Assembly: GCA_934317845.1 (NCBI GenBank)
Contig: CAKRES010000001.1
Location: 1-64,000 of the forward strand
DNA from: an uncultured Lachnospiraceae bacterium
Lineage (GTDB): Bacteria; Bacillota; Clostridia; Lachnospirales; Lachnospiraceae
Length of the DNA: 64,000 nt
Reading direction: 5' to 3'
Positions 32,905-42,062 of the stretch are shown in pieces. The notes beneath the pieces are model-generated. The model made no database searches. It saw only the letters and a list, made by a program, of their open reading frames with translations, and was not told the DNA's origin. Numbering within the stretch: position 1 is the stretch's first letter; every line of letters begins with the position of its first letter. The translations under genes and the position numbers were made by a program.

Positions 32905-34329
32905 ATGAGCAATTCAACAAATGTGTCAGCAAGACAAAGAATCGCTTCTTTACTTGATGACTCAAGCTTTGTTGAGGTTGGTAGCTACGTGACATCACGC
33001 AGCACAAACTTCAATGTATCGAATCAGGAGAATCCGGCAGATGGTGTTGTAACCGGTTACGGTGTGATTGACGGTAATCTGGTATACGTTTACAGCCAGG
33101 ATGCGACGGTTCTTGGCGGTGCCATCGGAGAGATGCATGCGAAGAAGATCGCAAACATCTATGATATGGCAGTCAAGATGGGTGCACCGGTGATCGGACT
33201 GATCGATTGTGCAGGATTACGTCTGCAGGAAGCAACCGATGCATTACATGGATTTGGAGAGTTATTCTACAAACAGACCATGGCTTCCGGTGTGATTCCA
33301 CAGATCACGGCTATCTTTGGATCATGTGGCGGTGGTACTGCATTGATCCCGGCATTAAGCGATTTCACTTACATGACAAAGGATGCAAAATTATTTGTCA
33401 ACAGTCCAAATGCATTAGAAGGCAACTTTGAAGGCAAATGCGACACTGCATCTGCTGCATTCCAGAGCGAAAAGACCGGTAATGTAGACGGTGTATTTGA
33501 AACAGAGGGCGAAGTATTAGGACAGATCCGCCAGCTTGTCAGCATTTTACCTGCAAACAATGAGACAGAGGCATGGGATGCAGAGTGTACCGATGATTTA
33601 AATCGTACGATTGCCGGTATGGAAGGCTATAAAAACGATGCCAAGAGCGCGCTGATCGCAATGTCAGACAACAACTTCTTCTTAGAGACAAAGAAGGATT
33701 ATGCAACCGGTATTGTGACCGGATTTATCAAGTTAAACGGTGCAACCGTTGGTTGTGTGGCAAACCAGCAGTTAGAGAGCAACGGAGAGGTATGCGTCGG
33801 ATGTCTGACCAAAGCAGCAGAGTTCGTAGAGTTCTGTGATGCATTTGAGATTCCGGTTGTTACCTTAACAAATGTAACAAGCTTTAAGGCTTCTGCCTGC
33901 AGCGAGAAGAAGATCGCAAAGGCTGCAGCAAAGCTGATCTACACCTATGCCAATGCAACGGTGCCAAAGGTAACCGTTCTGATCGGAGAGGCATTTGGTA
34001 CTCCGGCATTAGTAATGGGTGCGAAGGCAACAGGCGCAGACATCGTTTACGCTTGGCCAGGTGCAACATTCTCTACTATGGATGCCAAAGCAGCAGTGAA
34101 GATCATGTATGCAGAGGAGATCACCAAGGCAGATGACCAGAATGCGTTCATCAAAGAGAAGGCAGACGAGTTTGTTGAGACGCAGTCCAGTGCAATGGCA
34201 GCTGCGAAACGTGGTTACATTGATGATATCATTGAGCCGGATGCAACAAGAAAACGTGTGATCGCCGCACTTGAGATGCTCTACACAAAGAGAGAGGATC
34301 GTCCATCCAAGAAGCATGGAACAGTATAG
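32905..34329 (+). CDS. mmdA: CoA-type carboxyltransferase (methylmalonyl-CoA decarboxylase alpha / 12S-like subunit)
   Basis: 474 residues, slightly shorter than the 510 or so of PccB/MmdA. The two crotonase-like halves are visible. N-terminal: ENPADGVVTGYGVIDG, VYSQDATVLGGAIGEMHAKK, IGLIDCAGLRLQEATDAL and FGSCGGGTALIPALSDF. C-terminal: VTGFIKLNGATVGCVANQQ, FEIPVVTLTNV, LIGEAFGTPALVMGAKATG with the oxyanion Gly pair, and VYAWPGATFSTMDAKAAVKI. It moves CO2 between a CoA ester and biotin on the carrier. Codons are strongly biased (TTA, GCA, GGT), as for abundant proteins. First gene of the operon, behind AAATGGAGGG. Confidence 0.9.
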   Translation: MSNSTNVSARQRIASLLDDSSFVEVGSYVTSRSTNFNVSNQENPADGVVTGYGVIDGNLVYVYSQDATVLGGAIGEMHAKKIANIYDMAVKMGAPVIGLIDCAGLRLQEATDALHGFGELFYKQTMASGVIPQITAIFGSCGGGTALIPALSDFTYMTKDAKLFVNSPNALEGNFEGKCDTASAAFQSEKTGNVDGVFETEGEVLGQIRQLVSILPANNETEAWDAECTDDLNRTIAGMEGYKNDAKSALIAMSDNNFFLETKKDYATGIVTGFIKLNGATVGCVANQQLESNGEVCVGCLTKAAEFVEFCDAFEIPVVTLTNVTSFKASACSEKKIAKAAAKLIYTYANATVPKVTVLIGEAFGTPALVMGAKATGADIVYAWPGATFSTMDAKAAVKIMYAEEITKADDQNAFIKEKADEFVETQSSAMAAAKRGYIDDIIEPDATRKRVIAALEMLYTKREDRPSKKHGTV

Positions 34330-34344
34330 TAAGGAGTGAAACAG

Positions 34345-34692
34345 ATGTTATTAGCGATTGATAGTAATACATCAATGATAGAAGCACTGGCAAATACCTG
34401 CATGGGTATTGGAACTGTGTTTTTGATGTTGATATTTATTTCCCTGGTTATCAGCTTGTTTGGTTTCATCCCGAAGATTGAAGCAGCTATGAAAGCAAAG
34501 AAAGCTGCATCAAGCGCAGAACCTGTGAAAGCTACACCTGCAGCACCAAAAGCTGCACCTGCAGCAAAGGATCTCATGAATGATGCAGAATTAGTGGCAG
34601 TAATCACAGCAGCGATCATGGCAGCCAATGGAAGTGCCGGAACAGCAAGTAAAGATCAGTTGATTGTACGCTCCATCAGACGTGCAAGATAG
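34345..34692 (+). CDS. Na+-decarboxylase gamma-like membrane anchor (OadG-type)
   Basis: 115 residues from ATG 34345; AAGGAG lies eight bases before. One membrane helix, CMGIGTVFLMLIFISLVISL, is followed by an Ala/Pro linker (KATPAAPKAAPAAK) and a short C-terminal segment ending KDQLIVRSIRRAR. OadG and MmdD subunits hold the soluble carboxyltransferase to the membrane beta subunit. The C-terminal block (LMNDAELVAVITAAIMAAN) is longer than in minimal OadG and may bind the carrier or CoA-transferase. Confidence 0.8.
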   Translation: MLLAIDSNTSMIEALANTCMGIGTVFLMLIFISLVISLFGFIPKIEAAMKAKKAASSAEPVKATPAAPKAAPAAKDLMNDAELVAVITAAIMAANGSAGTASKDQLIVRSIRRAR

Positions 34693-34726
34693 TATAATTA
34701 TTGAATTAGTTTAGGAGGATTTCTCG

Positions 34727-35101
34727 ATGAAGAATTATAGAATTACAGTAAATGGTACCGCTTATGATGTAGCAGTAGAAGAAATGGGTGCAAGCGCATC
34801 TGCACCAGTGGCAGCCGCTCCTGTAGCAGCAGCTCCAGCCGCACCTGCAGCAGCACCTGCTGCTCCACAGGCTTCCGGAGCAAAGGGTGGCGTTTCCGTA
34901 GTAGCTCCAATGCCTGGTAAAGTATTATCCATCAAGGCATCTGTAGGACAGAGCGTAGCAAAAGGTGATGTTGTTCTTGTGTTAGAGGCAATGAAGATGG
35001 AGAACGAGATCGTTGCACCTGAGGATGGTACGATTGCAAGTATTGATGTTGCAGAGGGTGCATCTGTAGAAGCAGGTGCTACATTAGCAACTTTGAATTA
35101 A
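34727..35101 (+). CDS. Biotin carboxyl carrier protein
   Basis: 124 residues. The N-terminal YRITVNGTAYDVAVEEMG is followed by an Ala/Pro-rich swinging linker and a lipoyl/biotinyl domain with VVAPMPGKVLSIK and LVLEAMKMENEI; Lys90 in AMKM is the biotin site. It shuttles the carboxyl group between the two carboxyltransferases and the Na+ pump. Only one carrier occurs in the operon, so both transferases must share it. AGGAGG lies before ATG 34727. Confidence 0.95.
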   Translation: MKNYRITVNGTAYDVAVEEMGASASAPVAAAPVAAAPAAPAAAPAAPQASGAKGGVSVVAPMPGKVLSIKASVGQSVAKGDVVLVLEAMKMENEIVAPEDGTIASIDVAEGASVEAGATLATLN

Positions 35102-35155
35102 TTCGTTAGTTCATAGACTTTCAATCTAGTATTATCACAGGAGGTAAAACCGAAC

Positions 35156-36286
35156 ATGGATTATGTAGTTACTACATTGAAAAACTTGGCTGAGCAGACA
35201 GCATTTGCCAACCTGTACTGGGGCAATTATGTGATGATTTTGGTAGCCTTCTTTTTCTTATATTTAGCAATTCGAAAAGGCTTTGAGCCTTTGTTATTAG
35301 TCCCAATCTCATTCGGTATGTTGTTGTCCAACATGTTCCCGGATATTATTGCGGACGGTGGTTTAATGCACTTTTTCTACCAGTTGGATGAATGGAGTAT
35401 CTTACCTTCATTGATCTTCCTCGGTGTAGGTGCGATGACGGATTTCGGTCCGTTGATTGCCAATCCAAAGAGCTTTCTTCTTGGTGCGGCGGCACAGTTA
35501 GGTATTTATACCGCATATTTCTTGGCAATGTTAATGGGATTCAATGGATTAGAAGCAGCAGCGATCTCAATCATCGGTGGTGCGGATGGTCCGACTTCCA
35601 TTTTCTTAGCTGGTAAGTTAGGTCTTGGTGGAACCTTGATGGGACCGATCGCCGTGGCGGCATATTCTTACATGGCACTCGTTCCGGTTATTCAGCCACC
35701 GATCATGAAATTATTGACCACAGAGAAAGAGCGTAAAGTTAAGATGGAGCAGCTTCGTCCTGTTTCCAAATTAGAGCGTATCTTATTCCCAATCGTGGTT
35801 ACCGTTGTAGTTGTACTGGTACTTCCAACCACCGCACCATTGGTTGGTATGTTGATGCTTGGTAACCTGTTTAGAGAGTCAGGCGTGGTAAAACAGCTGA
35901 CCGATACAGCTTCCAATGCTATGATGTATATCGTTGTTATCTTGCTTGGTACTTCTGTAGGTGCTACTACTACAGCCCAGAACTTCTTAAAGATGAGTAC
36001 GATCAAGATCGTCATCTTAGGTCTGATCGCATTTGCGTTTGGTACTGCAGGTGGTGTGTTATTCGGTAAGATCATGTGTAAGGTAACTAAGGGTAAGGTA
36101 AACCCATTGATTGGTTCTGCCGGAGTTTCCGCAGTACCGATGGCAGCTCGTGTATCCCAGAAGGTTGGTGCAGAGGCAGATCCTACGAACTTCCTGTTAA
36201 TGCATGCAATGGGACCAAATGTAGCTGGTGTAATTGGTACAGCCGTAGCTGCTGGAACCTTTATGGCGATCTTTGGAGTATTCTAA
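35156..36286 (+). CDS. oadB: Na+-translocating decarboxylase beta subunit
   Basis: 376 residues, with nine or so membrane segments. Diagnostic motifs are AISIIGGADGPTSIFLAGKL, with the Asp essential for sodium transport, and GSAGVSAVPMAARVSQKVG in the C-terminal re-entrant region, then NFLLMHAMGPNVAGVIG. It decarboxylates carboxybiotin and exports Na+ across the membrane. It belongs to the OadB/MmdB/GcdB family; which substrate it serves depends on the soluble subunits beside it. AGGAGG precedes the start. Confidence 0.95.
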   Translation: MDYVVTTLKNLAEQTAFANLYWGNYVMILVAFFFLYLAIRKGFEPLLLVPISFGMLLSNMFPDIIADGGLMHFFYQLDEWSILPSLIFLGVGAMTDFGPLIANPKSFLLGAAAQLGIYTAYFLAMLMGFNGLEAAAISIIGGADGPTSIFLAGKLGLGGTLMGPIAVAAYSYMALVPVIQPPIMKLLTTEKERKVKMEQLRPVSKLERILFPIVVTVVVVLVLPTTAPLVGMLMLGNLFRESGVVKQLTDTASNAMMYIVVILLGTSVGATTTAQNFLKMSTIKIVILGLIAFAFGTAGGVLFGKIMCKVTKGKVNPLIGSAGVSAVPMAARVSQKVGAEADPTNFLLMHAMGPNVAGVIGTAVAAGTFMAIFGVF

Positions 36287-36343
36287 AAAGAGCCGATCAC
36301 AACATGTCAGAATATTTGTTTAGATAATTAGGAGGAATAAGAA

Positions 36344-37759
36344 ATGGCAGAAAAGAAACCGGTAAAGATTACCGAAACTGTGTTACGTGATGCACATCAG
36401 TCTTTGATTGCTACCCGTATGACAACAGAGCAGATGCTTCCGATCATTGATAAGATGGATCAGGTTGGTTACCATTCTGTAGAGTGCTGGGGTGGAGCAA
36501 CATTTGATGCCTGCTTACGTTTCTTAAAGGAAGATCCATGGGAGCGTCTTCGTAAGTTAAAAGACGGATTCAAAAAAACCCCATTACAGATGTTATTCCG
36601 TGGACAGAATATCTTAGGATATGCTCCATACGCAGATGACGTAGTAGAGTATTTCGTACAGAAGTCTATTGCAAATGGTATTGATATCATTCGTATTTTT
36701 GACTGCTTAAATGATATCCGTAACTTAGAGACTGCAGTAAAAGCTGCAAACAAAGAGGGCGGACATGCACAGGTTGCATTATCTTATACATTAGGTGATG
36801 CGTATACCATGGATTACTGGACCAACATGGCAAGAAAGATTGAAGAGATGGGTGCAAACTCTATCTGTATCAAGGATATGGCTGGTCTGTTAGTTCCGAA
36901 TGAAGCAACCAACCTTGTAAAAGCTTTGAAAGCTGGTACAAAGCTTCCGATTCAGCTTCATACCCACTATACTTCCGGTGTTGCTTCCATGACATACATG
37001 AAGGCAGTAGAAGCTGGCTGTGACATTATTGATACTGCAATGTCACCACTTTCTATGGGTACTTCCCAGCCTGCAACTGAGGTTATGGCAAAGAGTTTTG
37101 AAGGAACAGAGTATGATCCTGGATTTGATCAGAATCTGTTAGCTGAGATTGCAGATTACTTCCGTCCACTTCGCGAAGAGTGGTTAGAGTCTGGTTTATT
37201 AAGTCCAAAGGTAATGGGCGTAAACATCAAGACATTATTATATCAGGTACCTGGTGGTATGTTATCCAACATGGTTTCCCAGTTGAAGGAAATGAATGCA
37301 GAGGATAAGTTTGATGAGGTATTAGAAGAGATCCCTAGAGTAAGAAAAGACTTTGGTGAGATTCCTCTGGTTACTCCATCTTCCCAGATCGTTGGTACAC
37401 AGGCTGTATTAAACGTAGTAATGGGCGAGCGTTACAAGATGCTTACCAAAGAGTCAAAGGATATGTTAGTTGGTAAATATGGTCAGCCTACAAAACCTGT
37501 TAATCCTGAGATTCAGAAGATGGCACTTGACAGTCTTGGTATGAAAGAGCCGATCACATACCGTCCGGCTGATGACATTGCTCCGCAGCTTGCAACATTA
37601 GAGAAGGAAATGGCACAGTATAAGCAGCAGGATGAGGACGTATTATCATACGCATTGTTCCCACAGGTTGCAACTGACTTCTTTAAGTATCGTGAGGCAC
37701 AGCAGACTAAGGTGGATGCAACAAAGGCAGATACCGAGAATAAAACTTATCCGGTATAG
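36344..37759 (+). CDS. oadA: Oxaloacetate decarboxylase alpha / pyruvate carboxyltransferase (5S-like), without biotin domain
   Basis: 471 residues. The DRE-TIM barrel reads ITETVLRDAHQSLIATRMTT (metal Asp), ICIKDMAGLL (the carboxylated Lys) and PIQLHTHYTSGVASMTYMKA (His-x-His), matching OadA, PycB and transcarboxylase 5S. It ends soon after the barrel and PYC_OADA domain; the C-terminal biotinyl domain of many OadA proteins is missing, consistent with the separate carrier gene. It exchanges CO2 between oxaloacetate/pyruvate and biotin. Strong codon bias as in the whole operon. A terminator follows. Confidence 0.94.
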   Translation: MAEKKPVKITETVLRDAHQSLIATRMTTEQMLPIIDKMDQVGYHSVECWGGATFDACLRFLKEDPWERLRKLKDGFKKTPLQMLFRGQNILGYAPYADDVVEYFVQKSIANGIDIIRIFDCLNDIRNLETAVKAANKEGGHAQVALSYTLGDAYTMDYWTNMARKIEEMGANSICIKDMAGLLVPNEATNLVKALKAGTKLPIQLHTHYTSGVASMTYMKAVEAGCDIIDTAMSPLSMGTSQPATEVMAKSFEGTEYDPGFDQNLLAEIADYFRPLREEWLESGLLSPKVMGVNIKTLLYQVPGGMLSNMVSQLKEMNAEDKFDEVLEEIPRVRKDFGEIPLVTPSSQIVGTQAVLNVVMGERYKMLTKESKDMLVGKYGQPTKPVNPEIQKMALDSLGMKEPITYRPADDIAPQLATLEKEMAQYKQQDEDVLSYALFPQVATDFFKYREAQQTKVDATKADTENKTYPV

Positions 37760-37783
37760 GATAGTTTGATCTACTAGATTTTT

Positions 37784-37821
37784 AAAAGCCCTGAAGGAGT
37801 TTCTTCTTCGGGGCTTTTCCA
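37784..37821 (+). terminator. Terminator of the carboxyltransferase operon
   Basis: AAAAGCCCTGAAG (37784-37796) pairs with CTTCGGGGCTTTT (37806-37818) around a 9-base loop, with T-rich sequence after. Confidence 0.85.
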
Positions 37822-37839
37822 TAGAAGGAGGCATTTGCC

Positions 37840-38730
37840 ATGGAAGAGACCATGAGCTTAATGGAACGTCTAGCGCTTCATTATCAGTCGTTTAGTAAAG
37901 GACAGAAACGGATCGCAGATTTTATCCGTGATAATTATGATGTGGCAGCCACTTATACAGCAGCAAAGCTGGGCGGGACAGTAGGTGTCAGCGAATCGAC
38001 AGTAGTGCGATTTGCCAATGAGCTGGGATATGAAGGTTATCCGGCACTACTGAAGGCCATCGCGGCTACGGTGCGTACTCACAGTAATTCTTTACAAAGA
38101 CTGGAACATGCGGCCAAAATTCTGGAATCACAGGAAAGCCCTTTGGCGGCTATGTTTAAGGCAGACCGTACACGGCTCAGTGAAACAGAAGCGGTACTGG
38201 ATCAGAGCATATTTGATCAGGCAGTTGATGCGATCATAAAGGCAGATAATATTTATATTCTTGGTGTAAGAAGTACCTGGTATCTGGCTGGTATGATGGG
38301 ATATTATTTCCGGATGATCTTTGACCGGGTGCAGGTGCTGGAAGGAACCGGTAATGCAGATACTTTAGAGGCAATGTGCCGGATCAAGGAAAATGATGTA
38401 TTTATAGGGATCAGTTTTCCACGATATTCTATGCGTACTGCGCGGGCGATGGAATTTGCTAAAAAACATGGGGCAACGACAGTTACCATCACTGATAGTA
38501 TGGAATCACCACTTATTGAATATGCAGATTATCCATTGATCGCCAAGAGTGATGTAGTAGCAATTGTAGATTCCCTGACGGCACCACTTAGTCTGGTCAA
38601 TGCGCTTGTTGTCGCGATCTGTATGAAGAAAAAGGACGAGATGGAAGAGCGGCTTCATGTGCTGGAGGAATTGTGGAATGAGTATCGGGTTTACGATGAT
38701 CATGTGATAAAACAGGAGAATCCGTTATGA
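37840..38730 (+). CDS. MurR/RpiR family transcriptional regulator
   Basis: 296 residues. An N-terminal helix-turn-helix (HTH_6): LSKGQ-like FSKGQKRIADFI, TAAKLGGTVGVSESTVVRFA and NELGYEGYPALLKAI. A C-terminal sugar-isomerase (SIS) domain: NIYILGVRSTWYLAGMMGYY, DVFIGISFPRYSMRT and TTVTITDSMESPLIEYADYP. RpiR proteins sense phosphosugars and control sugar catabolism; the effector here is unknown. It lies after a terminator and overlaps the next flavoprotein gene at ATGA. AAGGAGG lies upstream of ATG 37840. Confidence 0.93.
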   Translation: MEETMSLMERLALHYQSFSKGQKRIADFIRDNYDVAATYTAAKLGGTVGVSESTVVRFANELGYEGYPALLKAIAATVRTHSNSLQRLEHAAKILESQESPLAAMFKADRTRLSETEAVLDQSIFDQAVDAIIKADNIYILGVRSTWYLAGMMGYYFRMIFDRVQVLEGTGNADTLEAMCRIKENDVFIGISFPRYSMRTARAMEFAKKHGATTVTITDSMESPLIEYADYPLIAKSDVVAIVDSLTAPLSLVNALVVAICMKKKDEMEERLHVLEELWNEYRVYDDHVIKQENPL

Positions 38731-39974
38731 AGATAATAGTAATTGGCGGTGGTGCTGCCGGAATGATGGCTGCCATCAGCAGTGCAAAGCAGGAAAAGGA
38801 ACAAAGAGGGGAAAACTCCAAAGTTATTTTGCTGGAGCAAAATGAAAAACTGGGAAAAAAGCTGTTTATTACGGGAAAAGGGCGTTGTAATCTGACCAAT
38901 GCATCTGACATAGAAGATATGATGCGTTGTTTTACACATAATGCCTCTTTCCTTTATAGCAGCATATATGGATTTACCAATGATCAGGTAGTGGAGCTTA
39001 TAGAGCAGTTTGGCTGTCCGACAAAGGTAGAGCGTGGTAACCGGGTGTTTCCGGTGAGTGATCATTCCTCGGATGTGATCGCTGCTTTAAAAAAAGCATT
39101 GCTTCATTATGGTGTGGAGATTCGTTTGAATACAAAGGTAACTTCGCTGTTATTGGAGGAGGATTGCTGTAAGGGCGTTCGGCTGCAGGATGGTTCGCTG
39201 CTGACGGCGGACAAGGTGATCGTTGCAACGGGTGGATATTCTTATCAGAGTACCGGATCGACGGGAGACGGATACCGTTTTGCCGAGCAGGCAGGACACC
39301 AGGTTTATGCGCCTGTTGCCGGACTGGTGCCGTTTGAAACGGTGGAAGATTACCCGAAAGAATTGATGGGACTTTCCCTTCGTAACGTAAAACTGACAGT
39401 CAGACGTGGCAAAAAGAAGCTGTTTGAAGAACAGGGAGAGATGCTGTTTACCCACTTTGGTGTAAGTGGTCCACTTGTGCTTAGTGCAAGTATGTATGTG
39501 CCGCGGGAATGCAGGGATATGGCAAAGGAACTTACAGCATCGATCGATCTAAAGCCTGCGTTATCTAAGGAACAGTTGGAAAAACGTCTGCTTCGTGAAT
39601 TTGATGCAGCGAAAAATAAAACCATAAAAACTGTGTTAGCCAGTCTTTTGCCATCAGCGATGGTGCCAGTGGCACTTCAAATGCTTGCGATGTCCAAGGA
39701 ACAGAAAATACATGATGTGACGAAGGAAGAGCGGGGACGTATCGTGGAGCTGCTTAAAACATTTCCTTTTACGATCAAAGGCTTGCGTGATTTTTCAGAA
39801 GCGATTATTACAAGAGGCGGAGTGAATGTCAAAGAGATCGATCCTTCCACTATGGCATCCAAGCTGGTCAAGCAGCTTTATTTTGCAGGTGAGGTGCTGG
39901 ATCTTGATGCACTTACGGGCGGTTATAATTTACAGATCGCATGGTCGACCGGATATGCTGCGGGTTTGTTGTAA
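38727..39974 (+). CDS. BaiN/HI0933-like FAD-dependent oxidoreductase
   Basis: 415 residues, the family's usual length. The N-terminus IVIGGGAAGMMAAISSAKQ binds FAD, followed by KLGKKLFITGKGRCNLTNAS (family signature), VIVATGGYSYQSTGSTGDGY, and the end YFAGEVLDLDALTGGYNLQ plus IAWSTGYAAG. Members are flavoproteins of broad distribution; the named enzyme BaiN acts in bile-acid dehydroxylation in some gut Clostridia, but most homologues are unassigned. It overlaps the RpiR gene by four bases, so the two are co-expressed. Confidence 0.9.
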   Translation: MKIIVIGGGAAGMMAAISSAKQEKEQRGENSKVILLEQNEKLGKKLFITGKGRCNLTNASDIEDMMRCFTHNASFLYSSIYGFTNDQVVELIEQFGCPTKVERGNRVFPVSDHSSDVIAALKKALLHYGVEIRLNTKVTSLLLEEDCCKGVRLQDGSLLTADKVIVATGGYSYQSTGSTGDGYRFAEQAGHQVYAPVAGLVPFETVEDYPKELMGLSLRNVKLTVRRGKKKLFEEQGEMLFTHFGVSGPLVLSASMYVPRECRDMAKELTASIDLKPALSKEQLEKRLLREFDAAKNKTIKTVLASLLPSAMVPVALQMLAMSKEQKIHDVTKEERGRIVELLKTFPFTIKGLRDFSEAIITRGGVNVKEIDPSTMASKLVKQLYFAGEVLDLDALTGGYNLQIAWSTGYAAGLL

Positions 39975-39983
39975 AGATAAGAA

Positions 39984-40030
39984 AACAGGAATTTCTCCAC
40001 GATAGAATCGTTTGAGAAATTCCTGTTTTT
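39984..40030. terminator. Bidirectional terminator
   Basis: AACAGGAATTTCTC (39984-39997) pairs with GAGAAATTCCTGTT (40014-40027), flanked by A-rich and T-rich sequence. It serves the flavoprotein gene and the converging LRR gene. Confidence 0.85.
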
Positions 40031-40042
40031 ATTTAGAAAAGA

Positions 40043-42022
40043 TTATTTCACTTTTTTCGTTTTGGAGTAGGAACCGTAATAGGTGTTTGTAACTCCGTTT
40101 TGTGTCACTGTTTTGTAAGCGCGCATCCGATAATAAAGAGTTCCCTTTTTCTTCAACAGTTTTTTCTGCTTTTTGGTAAGCTTTAAGGTAACAGATGTCT
40201 TCTTTGCAGTGAGCTTCTTACACTGTTTGAATTTATACTTCTTTGCTTTCTTACCTTTTGGAACCATTTTTACTTCAATGGTATATCCGGTTACATCGGA
40301 AAGCTTCTTCCATTTTAAGGTTACTTTGGTTTTCTTTTTGTTCTTTTTGACGCTCTTCAAATTTACCTTGCTGACGGTTGCAGGAATGATCGGGGCAGGT
40401 GCCTCGGTTGTTGTTGGGATAACAACTGGCTGTTCCGTAGTCACAATTGGTTCCTGCGTCGTTTGAGGTTGTCCTTTGCTTTGTACGATTGTCTGAACAT
40501 CTTTGTTGTTGGATTTGGAAATGGTATTGATCGTAGTACCACCCGCTCCCTCAAATGCATCCTTGTCTACTTTTACGTCTTCTCCAATGGAGATGTCTGT
40601 GATTGAAGATACATTTTTAAAGGCATCCTTTTCAATGGATTCCAGTGAATCTGGAAGTTTTACGGTATTTAGCTGTCCGCAGTTAGAGAATGTTCCTTCT
40701 TCGATGGTAGAGATACCATCAGATAATTCGATTGTTTTTAATGCTGCACAATCAAAGGCATGTGCTCCAATGGAGTACGGAGTAGAAGAGTTGATGATCA
40801 CGGTATCTAAAGCACCACATCCGTTAAACGCATAGCTTCCGATAGAACGGAGCGAGCCATCAATGGTAAAGGTCTTGATCGTTGTATTCTGGAATGCATA
40901 GCTTCCGATATCACCAATGTTCTTCCCGTAAAATGACTGTAAGGTAGAAATGCCAGAAAAAGCTTTCTCATCGATTTGTTCAACAGAACCATAAATATAA
41001 ACTTCGTTGATTGCAGAACGCACTAATGATTTGCCCAGATATTTCATATGAGCTTTTTCTGGAATAACAAAGGTAGTGAGTCCGGCATCCATGAATGCGC
41101 TGCATCCGATCTCGATTAAAGAATCAGGGAATGTGAGACTGTGAATTTCTTTTGAAGTATGAAACCCTTTGGCACCGATATATTGTAAGCTTTGTGGAAG
41201 CCAAGTTCCATCCTGGCTGGCAGCAATTTTTGCAAGATCCAGATTGATGGAAGCATTCCCGGAAGCATTCCCGGAAGCATTCCCAGAAGCATTACCAGAG
41301 GCGTTACCGGAAGCATTGCCAGAAGCGTTGCCGGAAGCATTGCCAGAGGCGTTACCGGAAGCATTGCCAGAGGCGTTACCGGAAGCATTGCCAGAGGCGT
41401 TACCGGAAGCATTGCCAGAGGCGTTACCGGAAGCATTGCCAGAGGCATTACCGGAAGCATTTCCAGAAGCATTACCGGAAGCATTTCCAGAGGCATTACC
41501 GGAAGCATTTCCAGAGGCATTACCGGAAGCATTGCCAGAGGCGTTACCGGAAGCATTGCCAGAGGCGTTACCGGAAGCATCGCCAGAAGCTTCTCCCGAA
41601 GCATTGCCGGATACGGTAACATTTTCTCCGTAAGTGTAGAGGCGTTCAACATGGGTACCGCAGAATGTATTATTGCCGATCGTGATCAAAGAGTTTGGCA
41701 GGTATACATTGCGGAGATTCCATTTTCCAGAGAATACACCGTTATCGTTTGTTTCCTCTCGACTATAGGTACCCAGTGCAGTAACATAGCGTCCATCAAT
41801 CTTTTCCGGGATTACCACTGTTTCCTGTTTGTTATCGGTGGTTTCAAAGGCATGGATCGTGACGGTACTGTCAGAGGTGATCTCATAAGTAAATTTGCCG
41901 TAGTTGGTAGTGACGGTGCCTGTGGATGGTGAAAAACTGTCTGCTTTCGGCAGTGCGGTGTAGGAAAACAGAAGTGCCGTAACCATGACCCAGGAACAAA
42001 TTTGCTGCATTCTTTTTTTCAT
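40043..42022 (-). CDS. BspA-like leucine-rich-repeat surface protein with a long ASGN tandem repeat
   Basis: 659 residues. A signal peptide covers residues 1-28 (MKKRMQQICSW, then a hydrophobic core). LRR_5/BspA repeats occur on both sides of the insert: NLRNVYLPNSLITIGNNTF, and later SLTFPDSLIEIGCSAF, TIDGSLRSIGSYAFNGC, IELSDGISTIEEGTF. Between them (about residues 138-257) lie some 30 four-residue units, nearly all SGNA, three of the first being NA, EA and DA. After a Thr/Pro linker (TTQEPIVTTEQP) a Lys-rich fibronectin-III-like domain ends KTKKVK. No LPxTG is seen. Secreted and probably wall- or surface-associated, binding unknown. RBS AGGAGGG. Confidence 0.88.
   Translation of the reverse strand: MKKRMQQICSWVMVTALLFSYTALPKADSFSPSTGTVTTNYGKFTYEITSDSTVTIHAFETTDNKQETVVIPEKIDGRYVTALGTYSREETNDNGVFSGKWNLRNVYLPNSLITIGNNTFCGTHVERLYTYGENVTVSGNASGEASGDASGNASGNASGNASGNASGNASGNASGNASGNASGNASGNASGNASGNASGNASGNASGNASGNASGNASGNASGNASGNASGNASGNASGNASGNASGNASGNASGNASINLDLAKIAASQDGTWLPQSLQYIGAKGFHTSKEIHSLTFPDSLIEIGCSAFMDAGLTTFVIPEKAHMKYLGKSLVRSAINEVYIYGSVEQIDEKAFSGISTLQSFYGKNIGDIGSYAFQNTTIKTFTIDGSLRSIGSYAFNGCGALDTVIINSSTPYSIGAHAFDCAALKTIELSDGISTIEEGTFSNCGQLNTVKLPDSLESIEKDAFKNVSSITDISIGEDVKVDKDAFEGAGGTTINTISKSNNKDVQTIVQSKGQPQTTQEPIVTTEQPVVIPTTTEAPAPIIPATVSKVNLKSVKKNKKKTKVTLKWKKLSDVTGYTIEVKMVPKGKKAKKYKFKQCKKLTAKKTSVTLKLTKKQKKLLKKKGTLYYRMRAYKTVTQNGVTNTYYGSYSKTKKVK
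41250..41610 (-). repeat. 12-base tandem repeat, about 30 units, in the LRR gene
   Basis: Units such as GGAAGCATTGCC and AGAGGCGTTACC (+ strand) alternate, making a 24-base higher-order repeat in the central part. Every unit is a multiple of three, so the reading frame survives copy-number change. On the opposite strand the same DNA is also open in two frames. Confidence 0.95.
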
Positions 42023-42062
42023 AAAGAAACCCTCCTGTTGGTAAAATTATAATAGTAACTTC

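Noticed and set aside
41250..41610. Possible CRISPR array
   Set aside because: The units are 12 bases, directly abutting, without unique spacers, and lie inside a clear coding frame.
41169..41633. Long + strand frames reading PEALPEAL or GSIARGVTG through the repeat
   Set aside because: They are antisense shadows of the 12-base repeat in the LRR gene. Units divisible by three leave several frames open; there is no ribosome site, and the minus-strand gene has signal peptide, RBS and LRR domains.
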